Part shown: piece by piece, positions 1-7,119 of the stretch
How positions within the stretch are numbered: the first letter of the stretch is position 1
How the letters are laid out: each line of letters begins with the position of its first letter
Source of the DNA: JAXGVG01 sp040773965
Lineage (GTDB): Bacteria; Pseudomonadota; Alphaproteobacteria; UBA9219
Direction of reading: 5' to 3'
DNA length: 24,022 nucleotides
Assembly: GCA_040773965.1 (NCBI GenBank)
Contig: JAXGVG010000009.1
Coordinates: 1 to 24,022 of the forward strand
Position numbers and translations under genes: made by a program
Notes under the pieces: generated by a model
Database searches by the model: none
Seen by the model: the letters and a program-made list of their open reading frames with translations, nothing else
What the model was told of the DNA's origin: nothing

Positions 1-216
1 ATGTTACGCGATTCGCCGTGCCGCGAAAGCTTTCTTTCCTTTCGTTTGCCCAAGCGGCGCCGATCCGGTTCGGGCCCAGAGACAAAAGCGCGAAAGAGAA
101 ATGGAATATAACCGGGACCGGCCAACGGTGCCCGCCAGCATGCTTTTGGCGCGTTTTCTGTCGCGCCACGGATCGATGAACGAAACGGCCAGAAGTTTTT
201 TCAATGCCGAATTTTT
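1..216. other. Region downstream of sucA with no recognised gene
   Basis: sucB would normally follow sucA here, but no lipoyl-domain N-terminus can be read. On the minus strand an open frame begins with an ATG at 218-220 that overlaps the sucA stop (ATGA) and stays open to the window edge (about 73 codons). A second frame starts with TTG at 204 and stops at 4. Neither translation is recognisable. The arginine-rich composition of both looks like read-through of non-coding GC-rich DNA. I see no terminator hairpin with a T-tract. Confidence 0.4.
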
Positions 217-3024
217 TCATGCGCCATGTAAGGCCCGGTTTATAAGCTCTTGTTGTTGTTCCAAATGTTTTTTGAAAGAACCTGTGGCGGGCGAGGCGGC
301 TTCAGGACGGGCAATGCAGGAAATTTGCCGGTTCTTGTTGCCGGTTTGGGCCAAAACGTTTTCAAGCCGCCGGTCGAGGAAGTTCCAGGCGCCCATGTTT
401 TCGGGCTCTTCCTGGCACCATGCGATTTTCGCTTTCGGAAAACGTGCCAGCTCCTGCGCCAGTTCCTTTTCGGGGAAAGGATAAAACTGTTCCAGCCGGA
501 TAAGGGCGAGATCGTCGATGCGTTTGTTTCCACGGGCGTCGTTCAGGTCGTGATAAATCTTGCCGCTGCACAGGATGACGTTCTTGATCGAATGATTTTT
601 GGCCTGCGCGGCCGTCCGGTCGCCGATCACGGGCCGGAAAGCCGTATCGGGTCCCATCCACGCCATGTTGGAAACGCACCGTTTATCGTTCAGCAGCGCC
701 TTCGGCGTCATCAACACCAGCGGCTTGCGTATGCTGCGCTTAACCTGACGCCGGAGAATGTGGAAATAATTCGCGGGCGTCGTGCATTGGGCGACTTGCC
801 AGTTGTTTTCGCCGCACAGCTGGAGGAAACGCTCCAGCCGCGCCGAGGAATGTTCCGGCCCCTGACCCTCGTAACCGTGCGGTAAAAGAAGGACGAGCCC
901 CGACAGGCGCAGCCATTTGGATTCGGCGGAGGCGATGAACTGGTCGATGATGACCTGCGCGCCGTTGGCGAAATCGCCGAACTGGGCCTCCCAGCACACG
1001 AGCGCGTCCGGCCCCGCGAGGGAAAAACCGTATTCGAAGCCCAGCACGGCCGCTTCCGACAGCGGGCTGTCGTGCACCTCGAAATCGGCTTGCATGGGGC
1101 GTATGCCGTTCAGCGGCACGTAACGCTGTTCGTTCGTCTGGTCGTAGATGATGGCGTGGCGCTGGGCGAACGTTCCCCGTCCGCAGTCCTGTCCCGACAG
1201 GCGCACGGGAATGTTTTCAAGCATCAGCGACCCGAACGCCAAAGCTTCGGCGGTAGCCCAGTCGATGCCGTCGCCGCTTTCCACCGCCGCGCGGCGGGCG
1301 TCCAAAAAGGCGGCGATTTTCGGGTGGATGTTGAACCCTTCCGGTTTTTGGCCGATGCGCCTTCCGATGTCGCGCAAAACGTCCAGATCGACGCCGGTCG
1401 GCACGTTTTCCGGGGCGGAGGACGACGAGGCCAGCCCGAGCCAATGACCTTCCAGCCAATCCGCCTTGTCGGGTTTGAGACCCGCCGACTCCTTGAGGCT
1501 TTTTTTGAAATCGTTTTGAAAAGAGCTGCCGATGTTGCTTGCTTCGGCTTCCGTCAACACGCCCTCGGACACAAGTTTTTTGGCGTAAATCTCGCGCACC
1601 GGCACGTGTTTCCGGACTTGCTCGACCATCAGCGGCTGCGTGAACGAGGGCTCGTCGTTTTCGCTGTGGCCGTGGCGGCGGTAGCACACGATGTCGATCA
1701 CGGCGTCCTTGTGGAACTTTTGCCGAAAGGACGCCGCCATATGCGCCACGCGGATTACCGCTTCGACGTCGTCGCCGTTAACGTGGAAAACCGGCGACTG
1801 GATCATCTTGGCCGCGTCGGTGCAATAAACGCCGGAGCGCGCGTATTTCGGGCTTGTGGTGAAGCCGACCTGATTGTTGATGACGACGTGCACCGTGCCG
1901 CCGGTCGTGTAGCCCCGAAGCTCCGACAGCATCAGCGTTTCCGCCGCGATGCCCTGGCCGGCAAAGGCCGCGTCGCCATGGATCAGCAAGCCCATGATCT
2001 GGCGGCGCGCTTCGTCGTTGAGGGTCGCGCCCTGGGCGCATTGCTGTTGTTTGGCGCGGACGCGGCCCATCACGACGGGATCGACAAACTCCAGATGCGA
2101 CGGGTTGGGCATCAAGGTCAGGCGCACCTTGTGGCCGCCGAATTCGCGGACGGTCGAGGTGCCCAGATGGTATTTCAGGTCGCCGGAGCCCTGGACGCTG
2201 TCGGGATAGGCGGGCGTTCCCTGAAACTCCGCGAAAAGAACGGGCAGGGGTTTATGAAGAAGGTTGGCGAGGATGTTCAGCCGGCCACGGTGCGCCATGC
2301 CGATAACGGCCTTTTGCAGGCCTTCGTGAGCGCAGCGCGCGATAAGCGCTTCCAGCGCGGGGATCAGGGCCTCGGCGCCTTCAAGGCTGAAACGCGCCGT
2401 GCCGGGAAACGCGGTTTGCAGGAATTTTTCAAGGCTTTCGGCAAAAGTGAGCCTCTCCAGAACATGGCTTTTGAAGGCCGGATCGAAGTTTTCGGCTTTT
2501 TGCGGCTTCTCAAAGCAATCCCGGATCCAGCGGCGCTGCTCGGGGTCCTGAATGTGCATGTATTCGATGCCAATGCTGCCGCAGTAAACTCTCTGAAGGC
2601 GCGTTATGATTTTTTGCAAGGGGGCCATTTGTAGGCCCAGCATCCCGTCGATGAAAATCGGCTTGGTGAGATCGTCTTCCGTAAAGCCGTAATTCCTGGG
2701 GTCGAACTCGGGGTGCGGCGCAAGCGGCGTCAGGTCCAGCGGGTCCAGTTTGGCGCGCAAATGGCCGCGAATCCGGTACGTCCGGATCAGCCACATCGCG
2801 CGGAGGCTATCCAGCGATACCGGGTCAGGTTCGGGCGCGTTCCGGGGCGTTTGAGGCCCGTTTTCGGAGATCGGCAAATCCCCTGGGGCCGAATCCTTCA
2901 ACGACTCGAAAAAAGAGCGCCACGCCGGATCGACGGAATCCGGGTCTTGCGCATAGCGCGTCAACAACTGCGCGATATAGTCCGCGTTGGCGCTGTCAAG
3001 AAAAGGCACGTTTTCGGGTTTCAT
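217..3024 (-). CDS. sucA: 2-oxoglutarate dehydrogenase E1 component (SucA)
   Basis: This thiamine-diphosphate enzyme decarboxylates 2-oxoglutarate and passes the succinyl group to the lipoyl arm of E2 in the TCA cycle. The 935-residue length is normal for the family. The N-terminus (FLDSANADYIAQLL, then SVDPAWRSFF) is the usual E1 start and supports the ATG at 3024, although no good Shine-Dalgarno precedes it. The HRGRLNILANLL motif, the HGDAAFAGQG segment near residue 350 and NNQVGFTT near residue 380 form the cofactor-binding region. A C-terminal transketolase-like domain ends in QEEPENMGAWNF. It lies downstream of the DotB-like gene but is separated from it by a strong terminator, so it is probably transcribed alone or with genes beyond the left edge. 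sucB is not visible in the 216 bases that remain. Confidence 0.98.
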   Translation of the reverse strand: MKPENVPFLDSANADYIAQLLTRYAQDPDSVDPAWRSFFESLKDSAPGDLPISENGPQTPRNAPEPDPVSLDSLRAMWLIRTYRIRGHLRAKLDPLDLTPLAPHPEFDPRNYGFTEDDLTKPIFIDGMLGLQMAPLQKIITRLQRVYCGSIGIEYMHIQDPEQRRWIRDCFEKPQKAENFDPAFKSHVLERLTFAESLEKFLQTAFPGTARFSLEGAEALIPALEALIARCAHEGLQKAVIGMAHRGRLNILANLLHKPLPVLFAEFQGTPAYPDSVQGSGDLKYHLGTSTVREFGGHKVRLTLMPNPSHLEFVDPVVMGRVRAKQQQCAQGATLNDEARRQIMGLLIHGDAAFAGQGIAAETLMLSELRGYTTGGTVHVVINNQVGFTTSPKYARSGVYCTDAAKMIQSPVFHVNGDDVEAVIRVAHMAASFRQKFHKDAVIDIVCYRRHGHSENDEPSFTQPLMVEQVRKHVPVREIYAKKLVSEGVLTEAEASNIGSSFQNDFKKSLKESAGLKPDKADWLEGHWLGLASSSSAPENVPTGVDLDVLRDIGRRIGQKPEGFNIHPKIAAFLDARRAAVESGDGIDWATAEALAFGSLMLENIPVRLSGQDCGRGTFAQRHAIIYDQTNEQRYVPLNGIRPMQADFEVHDSPLSEAAVLGFEYGFSLAGPDALVCWEAQFGDFANGAQVIIDQFIASAESKWLRLSGLVLLLPHGYEGQGPEHSSARLERFLQLCGENNWQVAQCTTPANYFHILRRQVKRSIRKPLVLMTPKALLNDKRCVSNMAWMGPDTAFRPVIGDRTAAQAKNHSIKNVILCSGKIYHDLNDARGNKRIDDLALIRLEQFYPFPEKELAQELARFPKAKIAWCQEEPENMGAWNFLDRRLENVLAQTGNKNRQISCIARPEAASPATGSFKKHLEQQQELINRALHGA

Positions 3025-3050
3025 CGGATGAAGGGAATGCGAAGCCTATC

Positions 3051-3056
3051 TGTATA
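3051..3056 (-). promoter_or_regulatory. Possible -10 element for sucA
   Basis: Between the terminator and the sucA start, the minus strand carries TATACA, about 27 bases before the ATG. The matching -35 region (TTGTTT, spacer about 16) is weak and overlaps the terminator T-tract. Position and one good hexamer are the only support. Confidence 0.25.
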
Positions 3057-3071
3057 AGGCAATACGGCGGC

Positions 3072-3106
3072 AAAACAAAAAAGAATCGGCGCGACGATTC
3101 CGCGCC
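3072..3106 (-). terminator. Rho-independent terminator after the DotB-like gene
   Basis: Read on the minus strand, GGCGCG and CGCGCC form a perfect 6-bp GC stem around a 7-base loop (GAATCGT). A GATTC spacer and a TTTTTTGTTTTG tract follow. It sits 28 bases past the stop of the DotB-like gene and just before sucA, so it separates the two transcription units. Confidence 0.75.
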
Positions 3107-3134
3107 AACAACAAAACGCTCGCTTTTTCAGGGG

Positions 3135-4103
3135 TTAAAGGTTTTCCCGGTAAAGCCTGCCGGATTGCCGGAGGAGGGCGACTTGCTGGTCGATGAGCGT
3201 TCGCGTTTGCCCGATGCGCTTGTCGCGGATGCATGCCCTGAAGGCGGAAGCCGGATTCAAGGGCTCCGTTATATAAAAGTGCGCCTGGAGGCCTCGCGGC
3301 GTCAGCGTCTGGTGAAGAATGGCGGTCAGACCGGTCGCCAGAAGACCGGTCGCGCGGTCGCCCAGCGCCTGCTCGCCAAGTTGCAACAAACCTTCAAGCG
3401 CCTCCTCGATCGTTCCCGCGTGAACCGAGGTAATGACAAGGTGGCCCGACGTGGCGGCGCGGAGAAGCTGGTTGGCCGCGCCCGGCGTGCGGATCTCTCC
3501 CACGAAAATGTAACGCGGATGCCAGCGCAGGCTGCGTTTCAGCATTTCCGCCCACTCATGGTCTTCCCGGACTTCGACCTGGTAGCAATAGCCGTTTTTG
3601 CCGTGACGGCCTTCAAGGTTGTACTCGACGGGATCCTCGATGGAAAAAGCGACGCCGCCGAAACGGTCCAGATAATCGGCAAGCAGGGAACAGGACGTCG
3701 TGGTTTTGCCCTGGCCCGTGGAGCCGCAAATCAGAATCAATCCGTCGCGCTGCCCAAGATTCTGAAGGTGAGGCACCAGCGCGGGCATGAAGCCGAGTTT
3801 GTCCACCGTCATGGGAACGGCATTGATCTTTCGCAAGGCGGCCCACAGGAGGCCGCTGGCCGTTCGCGCTTTCGCGGCGCGCAGGCGGACCTTTTCGAAA
3901 GTCAGGCCCATTTCGTCTTCAGTAAAATTGTTGCGCAGATAATTCGCCAGATTGTTTACGGCATCCGTGTATTCGGGCGGAATGTCGATTTCCTGGTCGC
4001 TGGGCGGGTGTCCGGCGTACTTGCTGTAATGCGGCGCGGCATCGCCTTCAAGACAGATGTAAAGATCGACGAAATCGAGTTCGTGGAGTTTGCGCTGCTG
4101 CAT
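3135..4103 (-). CDS. dotB: DotB/TraJ-like (PilT family) secretion ATPase
   Basis: A hexameric secretion ATPase of the PilT/VirB11 superfamily, 322 residues. It has Walker A GSTGQGKT at residues 127-134, an Asp box (FSIEDPVEYN) near 153-162, Walker B (YIFVGEIR) near 198-205 and a His box (SGHLVITSVHAG) near 219-230. The N-terminal segment ELDFVDLYICLEG resembles the N-domain of DotB and PilT proteins. DotB/TraJ drives effector or DNA export in type IVB systems. PilT retracts pili, and the fold alone does not decide between them. I favour DotB because a DotA/TraY gene is in the same window and the protein is slightly shorter than usual PilT. ATG 4103 has an AAGGA site about 7 bases upstream. 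It lies 122 bases beyond fliP, with a hairpin between, so it is probably its own unit. Confidence 0.8.
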   Translation of the reverse strand: MQQRKLHELDFVDLYICLEGDAAPHYSKYAGHPPSDQEIDIPPEYTDAVNNLANYLRNNFTEDEMGLTFEKVRLRAAKARTASGLLWAALRKINAVPMTVDKLGFMPALVPHLQNLGQRDGLILICGSTGQGKTTTSCSLLADYLDRFGGVAFSIEDPVEYNLEGRHGKNGYCYQVEVREDHEWAEMLKRSLRWHPRYIFVGEIRTPGAANQLLRAATSGHLVITSVHAGTIEEALEGLLQLGEQALGDRATGLLATGLTAILHQTLTPRGLQAHFYITEPLNPASAFRACIRDKRIGQTRTLIDQQVALLRQSGRLYRENL

Positions 4104-4161
4104 GAGGTTCCTTATACGCTCGAAGATGTAAAATAAAAATTAAGTTTTAACCGGGACCTTT

Positions 4162-4213
4162 AAAAAAAGGATGGGCCAAGGCCTTGGGAAGGAAGCCTTT
4201 TCCCGAACCTTGG
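4162..4213 (-). terminator. Putative terminator after fliP
   Basis: On the minus strand CCAAGG..GGGAA pairs with TTCCC..CCTTGG (4176-4213) around a 9-base loop with a small internal mismatch. A run of seven T follows (4162-4168). The T run is about 7 bases from the stem, longer than ideal, so efficiency is uncertain. It would end the fhlB-fliO-fliP transcript. Confidence 0.5.
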
Positions 4214-4225
4214 AGCGCGTAGAGT

Positions 4226-5002
4226 TTACCCTCCCCCGTAACTTTTTACCAGACTCCCGGCGATGAGGTACCAGCCGTCCACAAGCACGAAAAAGATGAC
4301 CTTGAAAGGCATGGAAATGACCGAGGGCGGCAACATCATCATGCCCATGGACATGAGGATCGACGCGATGACCATGTCGATGATAAGGAACGGAAGGAAG
4401 ATAAGAAACCCTATCTCAAAGGCCCGCCGCAGTTCGGAAATCATGAAAGAGGGGATGAGCGCGCGGAAAGGTACGTTTTTGTCCTTGAGTTCCTTGCCGC
4501 TCGCGTCGCGGCTTGTATCGATTTTGGCCAGCTCCAGAAAAAGGTCGAGGTCCTTGACGCGCGTGTTTTTGAGCATGAACCCGTGAAAGGGCTCGGCGGT
4601 GCGCGTAAAGGAAGTCTCTTCGTCCATTTCGCCGTTCATCAGGGGCTTCAGGCCGTCGTCCCACGCTTTTTCAAAAACGGGCTGCATGACGAACAGCGTC
4701 ATAAAGAGGGCCAGACTGATAAGAACGATGTTCGGCGGCGTTTGTTGCACGCCTATGGCCGTTCGGGTGAAGGACAGCACGACGACGATGCGCGTAAAGC
4801 AGGTCACCATGACAAGAATAGAGGGCGCAAGAGAGAGCACGGTGATCAGCAGCGTCAGCTGCACGATGCGCGCCGTTGTGGTGGGGCCCTGGCCAAGATC
4901 GAGGCTGATGTTCTGGGCGGCGGCGGACAGAGGCAGACAAAAGAGGCCGGTCACGCAAACCAGCGACGCCAGAAGAAAAAGCCAGAAGGTCCTTTTTTTC
5001 AT
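4226..5002 (-). CDS. fliP: Flagellar type III export membrane protein FliP
   Basis: FliP is a core subunit of the flagellar export gate, with FliQ and FliR, in the inner membrane. The 258-residue protein starts with a cleavable signal sequence (MKKRTFWLFLLASL to LSAAAQ), as usual for FliP. Hydrophobic helices follow, including QLTLLITVLSLAPSILVMVT, and then the signature RTAIGVQQTPPNIVLISLALFMT. The periplasmic insert holds FTRTAEPFHGFML, and the C-terminal helices include FLPFLIIDMVIASILMSMGM. An upstream in-frame extension to 5197 lies inside fliO and is rejected: ATG 5002 gives the right signal peptide and overlaps the fliO stop as ATGA, indicating translational coupling. fliQ and fliR are not adjacent in this window. 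Confidence 0.97.
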   Translation of the reverse strand: MKKRTFWLFLLASLVCVTGLFCLPLSAAAQNISLDLGQGPTTTARIVQLTLLITVLSLAPSILVMVTCFTRIVVVLSFTRTAIGVQQTPPNIVLISLALFMTLFVMQPVFEKAWDDGLKPLMNGEMDEETSFTRTAEPFHGFMLKNTRVKDLDLFLELAKIDTSRDASGKELKDKNVPFRALIPSFMISELRRAFEIGFLIFLPFLIIDMVIASILMSMGMMMLPPSVISMPFKVIFFVLVDGWYLIAGSLVKSYGGG

Positions 5003-5316
5003 GGGATTGTTGCCGATTTTGCGCCGGGGGAAGGAGGGGGGAAAGGGCCGGCCACGACGGTATCCTGTTGAAGCCCGAGGAGAAGAAGGTGTTGGGCGTT
5101 GTCGCATTGAACGATGACCAGCCGCCGCCGCGCGTCCAGAGAGAGGCTTTCCACGACCTTGAGCCGCCTCGCCGTTCCGGGAATCGGAACGCTCCATCCT
5201 TTTCCGGCAAAGCGCTTAAGCCCCCACGCCAACAGTCCCATAAGACCTATAACGGTTGTTGCCGCAAGGGTAAAGCGGAACCAGGAAATGGTGTCTGGAT
5301 CAGGATTGGGGATCAT
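4999..5316 (-). CDS. fliO: Flagellar biosynthesis protein FliO
   Basis: A 105-residue bitopic protein that helps assemble FliP in the flagellar export gate. One membrane segment (residues about 13-31, FTLAATTVIGLMGLLAWGL) is followed by the cytoplasmic FliO beta domain, with LKVVESLSLDARRRLVIVQC and HLLLLG. ATG 5316 is chosen over a TTG at 5346 because it is the only ATG and gives the normal short N-terminus. It overlaps the end of the preceding gene by 17 bases and has no clear Shine-Dalgarno, so translation is probably coupled. Its stop overlaps the fliP start. Sequence conservation in FliO is low; the identification rests on topology, the domain pattern and its position directly before fliP. 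Confidence 0.9.
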   Translation of the reverse strand: MIPNPDPDTISWFRFTLAATTVIGLMGLLAWGLKRFAGKGWSVPIPGTARRLKVVESLSLDARRRLVIVQCDNAQHLLLLGLQQDTVVAGPFPPPSPGAKSATIP

Positions 5317-5599
5317 CGTTGGCCGATTCCGGACGTTGGCTGGCAAACGCGGCCTGAATCTTTCGCAGCTCTTTTTCGTAATCGCCCAAAAGTTCGATAA
5401 GAGCCGTCAGTTCAGGTAAAAAAACTTTCTGCAATTCGGGAGCGGCTTTTTGCACGGCCTGGCATACGCTCGATATGCGCTCGTCGACGCCGGTCATATC
5501 GACAATCTTGCCGGCCTTCAGCTGGTTTTCGGCGTCGCTGAAAAATTTCTGAAGAGATGAGAGTTCCTGAAGCGTATTCGGTTGGGTTTCATTATTCAT
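5300..5599 (-). CDS. Small helical flagellar-operon protein (FlgN/FliT chaperone-like)
   Basis: A 99-residue soluble, mostly helical and acidic protein with the pattern LKAGKIVDMTGVDERISSVC followed by a second long helix (ELTALIELLGDYEKELRKIQ). Short helical hairpins of this kind next to export genes are typical of flagellar chaperones such as FlgN or FliT, and similar small proteins occur near FlhB-C-domain genes in other alphaproteobacteria. That role is inference; no catalytic motif is visible. ATG 5599 lies two bases after the fhlB stop, with GAAAGG about 13 bases upstream. A longer start at 5632 would lie inside fhlB and is less likely. Its end overlaps fliO. Confidence 0.75.
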   Translation of the reverse strand: MNNETQPNTLQELSSLQKFFSDAENQLKAGKIVDMTGVDERISSVCQAVQKAAPELQKVFLPELTALIELLGDYEKELRKIQAAFASQRPESANDDPQS

Positions 5600-5601
5600 G
5601 A

Positions 5602-5955
5602 TCAAGGGCCTTTCGGGTCGGATAAGGAACAAGAGTCGGCGGGCGCAGGGTTGTCGTTAGCCTCATACACCTTGGCGAGTATCTCCGCCACAGCCACGAT
5701 GGCTTCGCTGGGTATGGGTGTATCAAGTTCGAGTTGGGCAAGCAATTCGGCAAGATCGGCATCTTCGCGGACCTTAATGCCCTTGGCAAAGGCAATCTCC
5801 AGAATTTGCTCGGCAAGCTTTCCGCGTCCGGCCGCGACGATGGTGGCAGGATTTTCAGGGTTTTGCTCGTCGCCCTGAACGGCCACAGCGACAGGACGAC
5901 CCGTGACCGGCTTCACCGGACGGATCGAAGGCGTCGGTTCTTGATTCTCGGACAT
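5602..5955 (-). CDS. fhlB: Stand-alone FlhB C-terminal domain protein (FhlB/YlqH-like)
   Basis: A 117-residue protein equivalent to the cytoplasmic autocleaving domain of FlhB/EscU without its membrane part. Recognisable blocks are NPATIVAAGRGKLAEQILEIA, then GIKVREDADLAELLAQLELD, IPSEAIVAVAEILAKVYEAN. They parallel FlhB from the segment just after the cleavage site to its end. The NPTH cleavage motif is missing; NPENP stands at about that place, so it should not autocleave. In species with such proteins they are thought to support or substitute for the FlhB C-domain in substrate switching. First gene of the minus-strand flagellar operon. ATG 5955 is the only start after an in-frame stop; its Shine-Dalgarno is poor (see the mini-ORF upstream). 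Confidence 0.88.
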   Translation of the reverse strand: MSENQEPTPSIRPVKPVTGRPVAVAVQGDEQNPENPATIVAAGRGKLAEQILEIAFAKGIKVREDADLAELLAQLELDTPIPSEAIVAVAEILAKVYEANDNPAPADSCSLSDPKGP

Positions 5956-5965
5956 GGCGGGAAGC

Positions 5966-5983
5966 CTAGATCATTACGCCTCC
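5966..5983 (-). promoter_or_regulatory. Mini-ORF with strong ribosome binding site upstream of fhlB
   Basis: On the minus strand GGAGGC is followed after three bases by ATG ATC TAG, and the fhlB ATG comes 10 bases after that stop. The fhlB start itself has no Shine-Dalgarno at normal distance. Ribosomes could bind here and reach the fhlB start by reinitiation or sliding. This is read directly from the sequence; function is inference. Confidence 0.3.
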
Positions 5984-6175
5984 GGATGGGATCAAAAAAA
6001 CCATGAACCGGCGAAAGGTCTGATTCCAAAGAGCTGAGGGAACGAATCGCTCGCTTTTTTAAACTCTTGTGGGCTAAAAGGCGCAAGAACCTTCGGGGTT
6101 ACCTTGACTTTGTGGGTTTTTTTCCTTTTCGAAGCAACGATCTTGGCAAGAACCGGCGTGAGAGAAAAGGCGTTG

Positions 6176-6190
6176 TTAACTACTTGTTAA
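6176..6190 (+). promoter_or_regulatory. CtrA-like binding motif upstream of flgB
   Basis: TTAA CTACTTG TTAA is an exact match to TTAA-N7-TTAA, the core of the CtrA site described for Caulobacter and relatives. It ends 79 bases before the flgB start in the divergent flagellar region. CtrA controls flagellar genes in many alphaproteobacteria, so the context fits. The core is short and can occur by chance. Confidence 0.5.
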
Positions 6191-6269
6191 GAATTAAAAA
6201 CCCACACTACCCTTTGGTCCTGCGAGTCTTTGTTATGCCGCCTAAAGGCCTGATGCGAAAGGAACGGTT

Positions 6270-6662
6270 ATGGCTTCGACCGAGCCTACCCTTATTCGTT
6301 TGATGACGGAAAAGATGGCCTATCTGGGCCAGCGCCAAGCTGTTTTGGCACAAAACGTCGCGAACGCGAACACGCCCGGTTACAAGGCCAAGGACCTGAC
6401 GCCGTTTTCGTTCAACGATGCGCTTCGCGAAGCCGAAGCGGGGATGAAGATAACCAACGCCAAACATATCCTTCCGGCGTCCATGGCCGGAGTCAATGCG
6501 TTGACGAAAAAAGCGCATAGTTACGAAACGGTTCCTTCCGGCAATTCGGTCGAGCTTGAGCAGCAGATGATGGAGGTGTCGGGCACGGCGATCGACTATC
6601 AGGCCGTCGTGGCGCTTTACCGCAAGTTTCAGGGGCTTATTCGTACGGCGCTCGGTAAGTAA
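6270..6662 (+). CDS. flgB: Flagellar basal body rod protein FlgB
   Basis: FlgB is a proximal rod subunit exported through the type III apparatus into the periplasm. The 130-residue protein has the rod-family N-terminal signature LAQNVANANTPGYKAKDL and a C-terminal amphipathic helix (TAIDYQAVVALYRKFQGLIR) for coiled-coil packing. There is no signal peptide, as expected for this export route. ATG 6270 is preceded by AAAGGA about 6 bases upstream. It is the first gene of flgB-flgC-fliE, 29 bases before flgC. A CtrA-like motif lies upstream. Confidence 0.97.
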   Translation: MASTEPTLIRLMTEKMAYLGQRQAVLAQNVANANTPGYKAKDLTPFSFNDALREAEAGMKITNAKHILPASMAGVNALTKKAHSYETVPSGNSVELEQQMMEVSGTAIDYQAVVALYRKFQGLIRTALGK

Positions 6663-6691
6663 TTTTTGACTTCGAGCTTAAGAGTGAGATT

Positions 6692-7108
6692 ATGTCTTCT
6701 TCCGATCTGAGCAGTGTGTTCGCGATTTCCGGCTCCGGCCTTCAGGCGCAGACCAGGCGCATGAAAGTTGTCGCCGAAAACATTGCGAACGCGGCGACGA
6801 CGCCGTCGTCGCCTAACGAAAGGCCCTATCAGCGTCAAGTCGTGACTTTCAAGAATGAATTCGACAAGGCGCTCGGGGCTTACAAGGTCAAGGTTTCCGG
6901 CGTCAGGAAGGATAACAGCGGCTTTGTCAAAAAGTTCGATCCATCGCACCCGGCGGCGGATACCCAGGGCTATGTTCTTACGCCCAACGTCAAGCCCATC
7001 ATGGAAAGCATGGACATGCGGGAAGCGCAGCGTTCCTATGAAGCCAATATGGGCGTGATCGAGGCTTCGCGCGCCATGCTGATGCGCACGATCGACATGA
7101 TACGCTAA
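6692..7108 (+). CDS. flgC: Flagellar basal body rod protein FlgC
   Basis: A 138-residue proximal rod subunit. The N-terminal signature is ISGSGLQAQTRRMKVVAENIANAATT. The C-terminal half holds the conserved NVKPIMESMDMREAQRSYEANM followed by the helix ending RAMLMRTIDMIR, standard for FlgC. The central GVRKDNSGFVKKFDPSHPAAD region also fits the family. A weak purine-rich site (AGAGTGAGA) precedes ATG 6692. It ends 11 bases before fliE. Confidence 0.98.
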   Translation: MSSSDLSSVFAISGSGLQAQTRRMKVVAENIANAATTPSSPNERPYQRQVVTFKNEFDKALGAYKVKVSGVRKDNSGFVKKFDPSHPAADTQGYVLTPNVKPIMESMDMREAQRSYEANMGVIEASRAMLMRTIDMIR

Positions 7109-7119
7109 GGAGACCTGTC

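Larger units (their letters stand above)
5956..6269. promoter_or_regulatory. Divergent flagellar intergenic region
   Basis: This 314-base stretch separates fhlB (minus) and flgB (plus) and should hold promoters for both flagellar units. It contains a TTAA-N7-TTAA motif (6176-6190) and a two-codon ORF with a strong Shine-Dalgarno on the minus strand just upstream of fhlB. TTGACT at 6108-6113 is a possible -35, but no good -10 follows. A GG-GC pair near 6153 has the wrong spacing for sigma-54. No longer gene is supported. Confidence 0.55.

Noticed and set aside
4..204. 66-codon minus-strand frame with a TTG start after sucA
   Set aside because: No recognisable similarity and no clear ribosome site. 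It competes with another open frame over the same bases.
1072..2634. Long open frame of 520 codons on the plus strand opposite sucA
   Set aside because: It is antisense to an unmistakable E1 gene, is very rich in Arg, Ala, His and Val as expected from GC-rich complementary DNA, and has no recognisable domain.
3165..4136. 323-codon plus-strand frame opposite the DotB-like gene
   Set aside because: The minus strand carries intact Walker A, Asp box, Walker B and His box motifs; the plus frame is compositional shadow.
5003..5197. N-terminal extension of FliP
   Set aside because: It lies within fliO in another frame, and the ATG at 5002 gives a proper signal peptide and the ATGA overlap.
6150..6168. 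Possible sigma-54 promoter (GG..GC) before flgB
   Set aside because: The spacing between GG and GC is 9 rather than 10 bases, and the TGGCAC and TTGC boxes are poor.
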